From contig CAZHPF010000060.1 of NCBI GenBank assembly GCA_964534095.1, positions 1-6,006 of the forward strand: a stretch of DNA of 6,006 nt, in the 5' to 3' direction. Made by a program: the position numbers and the translations under genes. This document shows positions 5,366-6,006 of the stretch, one piece after another. Every line of letters starts with the position of its first letter. Position 1 is the stretch's first letter. The DNA comes from CALMSM01 sp964534095. Lineage in GTDB: Bacteria; Patescibacteriota; Saccharimonadia; Saccharimonadales; CALMSM01. Below the pieces are notes generated by a model that was not told the DNA's origin, did not search any database, and was given only the letters and a program-made list of their open reading frames with translations.

Positions 5366-5830
5366 ATGGCCAAGAAAAAGTCCAGCAGTACCGGTAAAAT
5401 CGTCAATCGCCGCGCACGGTTTGATTATGAATTGGGTGACGGCCTGATAGTGGGCTTGCAGCTGAGCGGGGCAGAGACCAAATCGCTCCGCAGGGGGCAT
5501 GGTCAACTTCGCGGCGCCTACGTCACGGTGAAAGATAACGAACTCTGGCTTATTAACGCTACAATCACCGGAGACACCGGCATACCGATTGAGGACTCCG
5601 ACAAAACCCGCGCCCGCAAACTGCTTGCCAAGCGTAAACAAATCGACCAGCTGTTGGCTGCCAAACAACAGGGTCAAACAATAGTTCCGCTAGAACTGCT
5701 CACAAAACGCCGATTCGTCAAGCTTCGTATCAGTTTAGGGAAGGGCAAAAAGCACTACGACAAACGCGAAACTATCAAACGCCGTGATACTGACCGCCAA
5801 ACCCAGGCAGAACTTAAAGGTAGGAACTAA
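5366..5830 (+). CDS. smpB: SsrA-binding protein SmpB (trans-translation)
   Basis: SmpB binds tmRNA and delivers it to stalled ribosomes, so that unfinished peptides are tagged and the ribosome freed. At 154 residues the length is typical. Family landmarks appear in order: NRRARFDY (14-21) at the start of the beta barrel, LSGAETKSLRRG (33-44) for the tmRNA-binding face, TRARKLL (81-87), and the C-terminal tail GKGKKHYDKRE (125-135). The tail's basic residues enter the decoding site and empty mRNA channel. The segment 65-80, where many SmpB proteins carry an H-I-x-P-Y-type motif, reads ATITGDTGIPIEDSDK, so that patch is divergent. The ATG at 5366 fits the leaderless promoter. The gene is followed after one base by the Nudix gene, probably co-transcribed. 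The tmRNA gene itself is not in this window. Confidence 0.96.
   Translation: MAKKKSSSTGKIVNRRARFDYELGDGLIVGLQLSGAETKSLRRGHGQLRGAYVTVKDNELWLINATITGDTGIPIEDSDKTRARKLLAKRKQIDQLLAAKQQGQTIVPLELLTKRRFVKLRISLGKGKKHYDKRETIKRRDTDRQTQAELKGRN
5823..5825 (+). promoter_or_regulatory. Shine-Dalgarno-like site for the Nudix gene
   Basis: A GGA core within TAGGAA lies 6 nt before the ATG at 5832, overlapping the last codons of smpB. It is the clearest ribosome binding sequence in the window and supports the 5832 start. An internal operon gene having such a site fits the contrast with the leaderless first genes. Confidence 0.5.
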
Positions 5831-5831
5831 T

Positions 5832-6006
5832 ATGTCAGACGAGGTCGTAGCACTCGTCGACGCAGAGGATACTATCGTTGGCCAGAAGTTACGCCGCCGC
5901 CTAACCGACACCGATTGCTGGCGGCTGGTATCTATCTGGATAGAGAATTCCCACGGCCAAGTACTTCTGCAGCGACGCGCCCTCAACAAAGCGAGCGCAC
6001 CAGGCA
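5832..6006 (+). CDS. Nudix hydrolase, N-terminal part (continues past the window)
   Basis: The first 58 codons are present and open to the window edge. The order VVALVDAEDTIVGQKLRRRL (5-24), VSIWIENSHGQVLLQRR (33-49), then K53 and SAPG (55-58) is typical of the start of IDI-like Nudix proteins. There the PG precedes the Nudix box that binds magnesium and cleaves a diphosphate bond. The Nudix box itself lies beyond the window, so activity and substrate cannot be judged. An ordinary housekeeping Nudix enzyme is more likely than isopentenyl-diphosphate isomerase, since many unrelated Nudix enzymes share this N-terminal layout. The ATG at 5832 is one base after the smpB stop and has a Shine-Dalgarno-like sequence, so the two are probably one transcript. 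Confidence 0.85.
   Translation, partial: MSDEVVALVDAEDTIVGQKLRRRLTDTDCWRLVSIWIENSHGQVLLQRRALNKASAPG

Noticed and set aside
5303..5677. 124-residue minus-strand open frame opposite smpB
   Set aside because: It lies almost wholly antisense to the well-supported smpB gene, shows no recognisable motif, and no promoter or ribosome binding site was seen.
1..6006. CRISPR array, tRNA or rRNA gene, insertion sequence, phage or defence genes
   Set aside because: No repeat-spacer pattern, cloverleaf, terminal repeats with transposase, or known defence domain was found on either strand.

Overview
The window reads as bacterial chromosome of moderate GC with tightly packed short genes. TGA and TAG both act as ordinary stops: TGA ends the glycosyltransferase and TAG ends the 171-residue unknown gene. 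This argues against the lineages that read UGA as glycine. Several first genes have a -10 box only 6-7 nt before the ATG and no Shine-Dalgarno sequence, so they are probably leaderless. With the gene content (membrane-anchored thermonuclease, membrane-anchored glycosidase, divergent SmpB), this points to Candidate Phyla Radiation / Patescibacteria, most likely Saccharibacteria (TM7). The lineage call is inference; no marker gene in the window settles it.

Left end (1-423): no intact gene. It holds two decayed fragments. Positions 1 to about 190 resemble the N-terminal part of an M28-family (carboxypeptidase Q-like) peptidase, broken by frameshifts and stops. Positions 203-388 encode the C-terminal part of a protein that aligns without gaps to the intact unknown gene at 1527-2042. 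A terC/alx-type transporter gene (424-1410) sits between the broken and intact copies.

Middle (1411-3237): the unknown gene has a conventional promoter with a leader and a palindrome at the predicted start of transcription. It is followed by a P-loop kinase-like ATPase (2061-2609) and an exported or anchored staphylococcal-nuclease-type thermonuclease (2647-3237). The last two appear leaderless, each with its own promoter in the short gap before it.

Right (3238-6006): a convergent junction with a large inverted repeat separates the nuclease from a minus-strand family 2 glycosyltransferase (3295-4155). Head to head with that gene, with only 10 bp between the proposed start codons, is a membrane-anchored TIM-barrel glycosidase-like protein (4166-5311). 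The pair is plausibly a cell-surface glycan module. Next come smpB (5366-5830), leaderless behind an extended -10, and a Nudix hydrolase cut by the window edge (5832 onward). The Nudix gene is translationally close to smpB and does have a Shine-Dalgarno-like sequence.

The strongest signals are the recurrent leaderless promoter arrangement, the broken paralogue of an unrecognised protein family on the far side of terC, and the extremely tight divergent start pair. I found no CRISPR array, RNA gene, insertion sequence or defence system.
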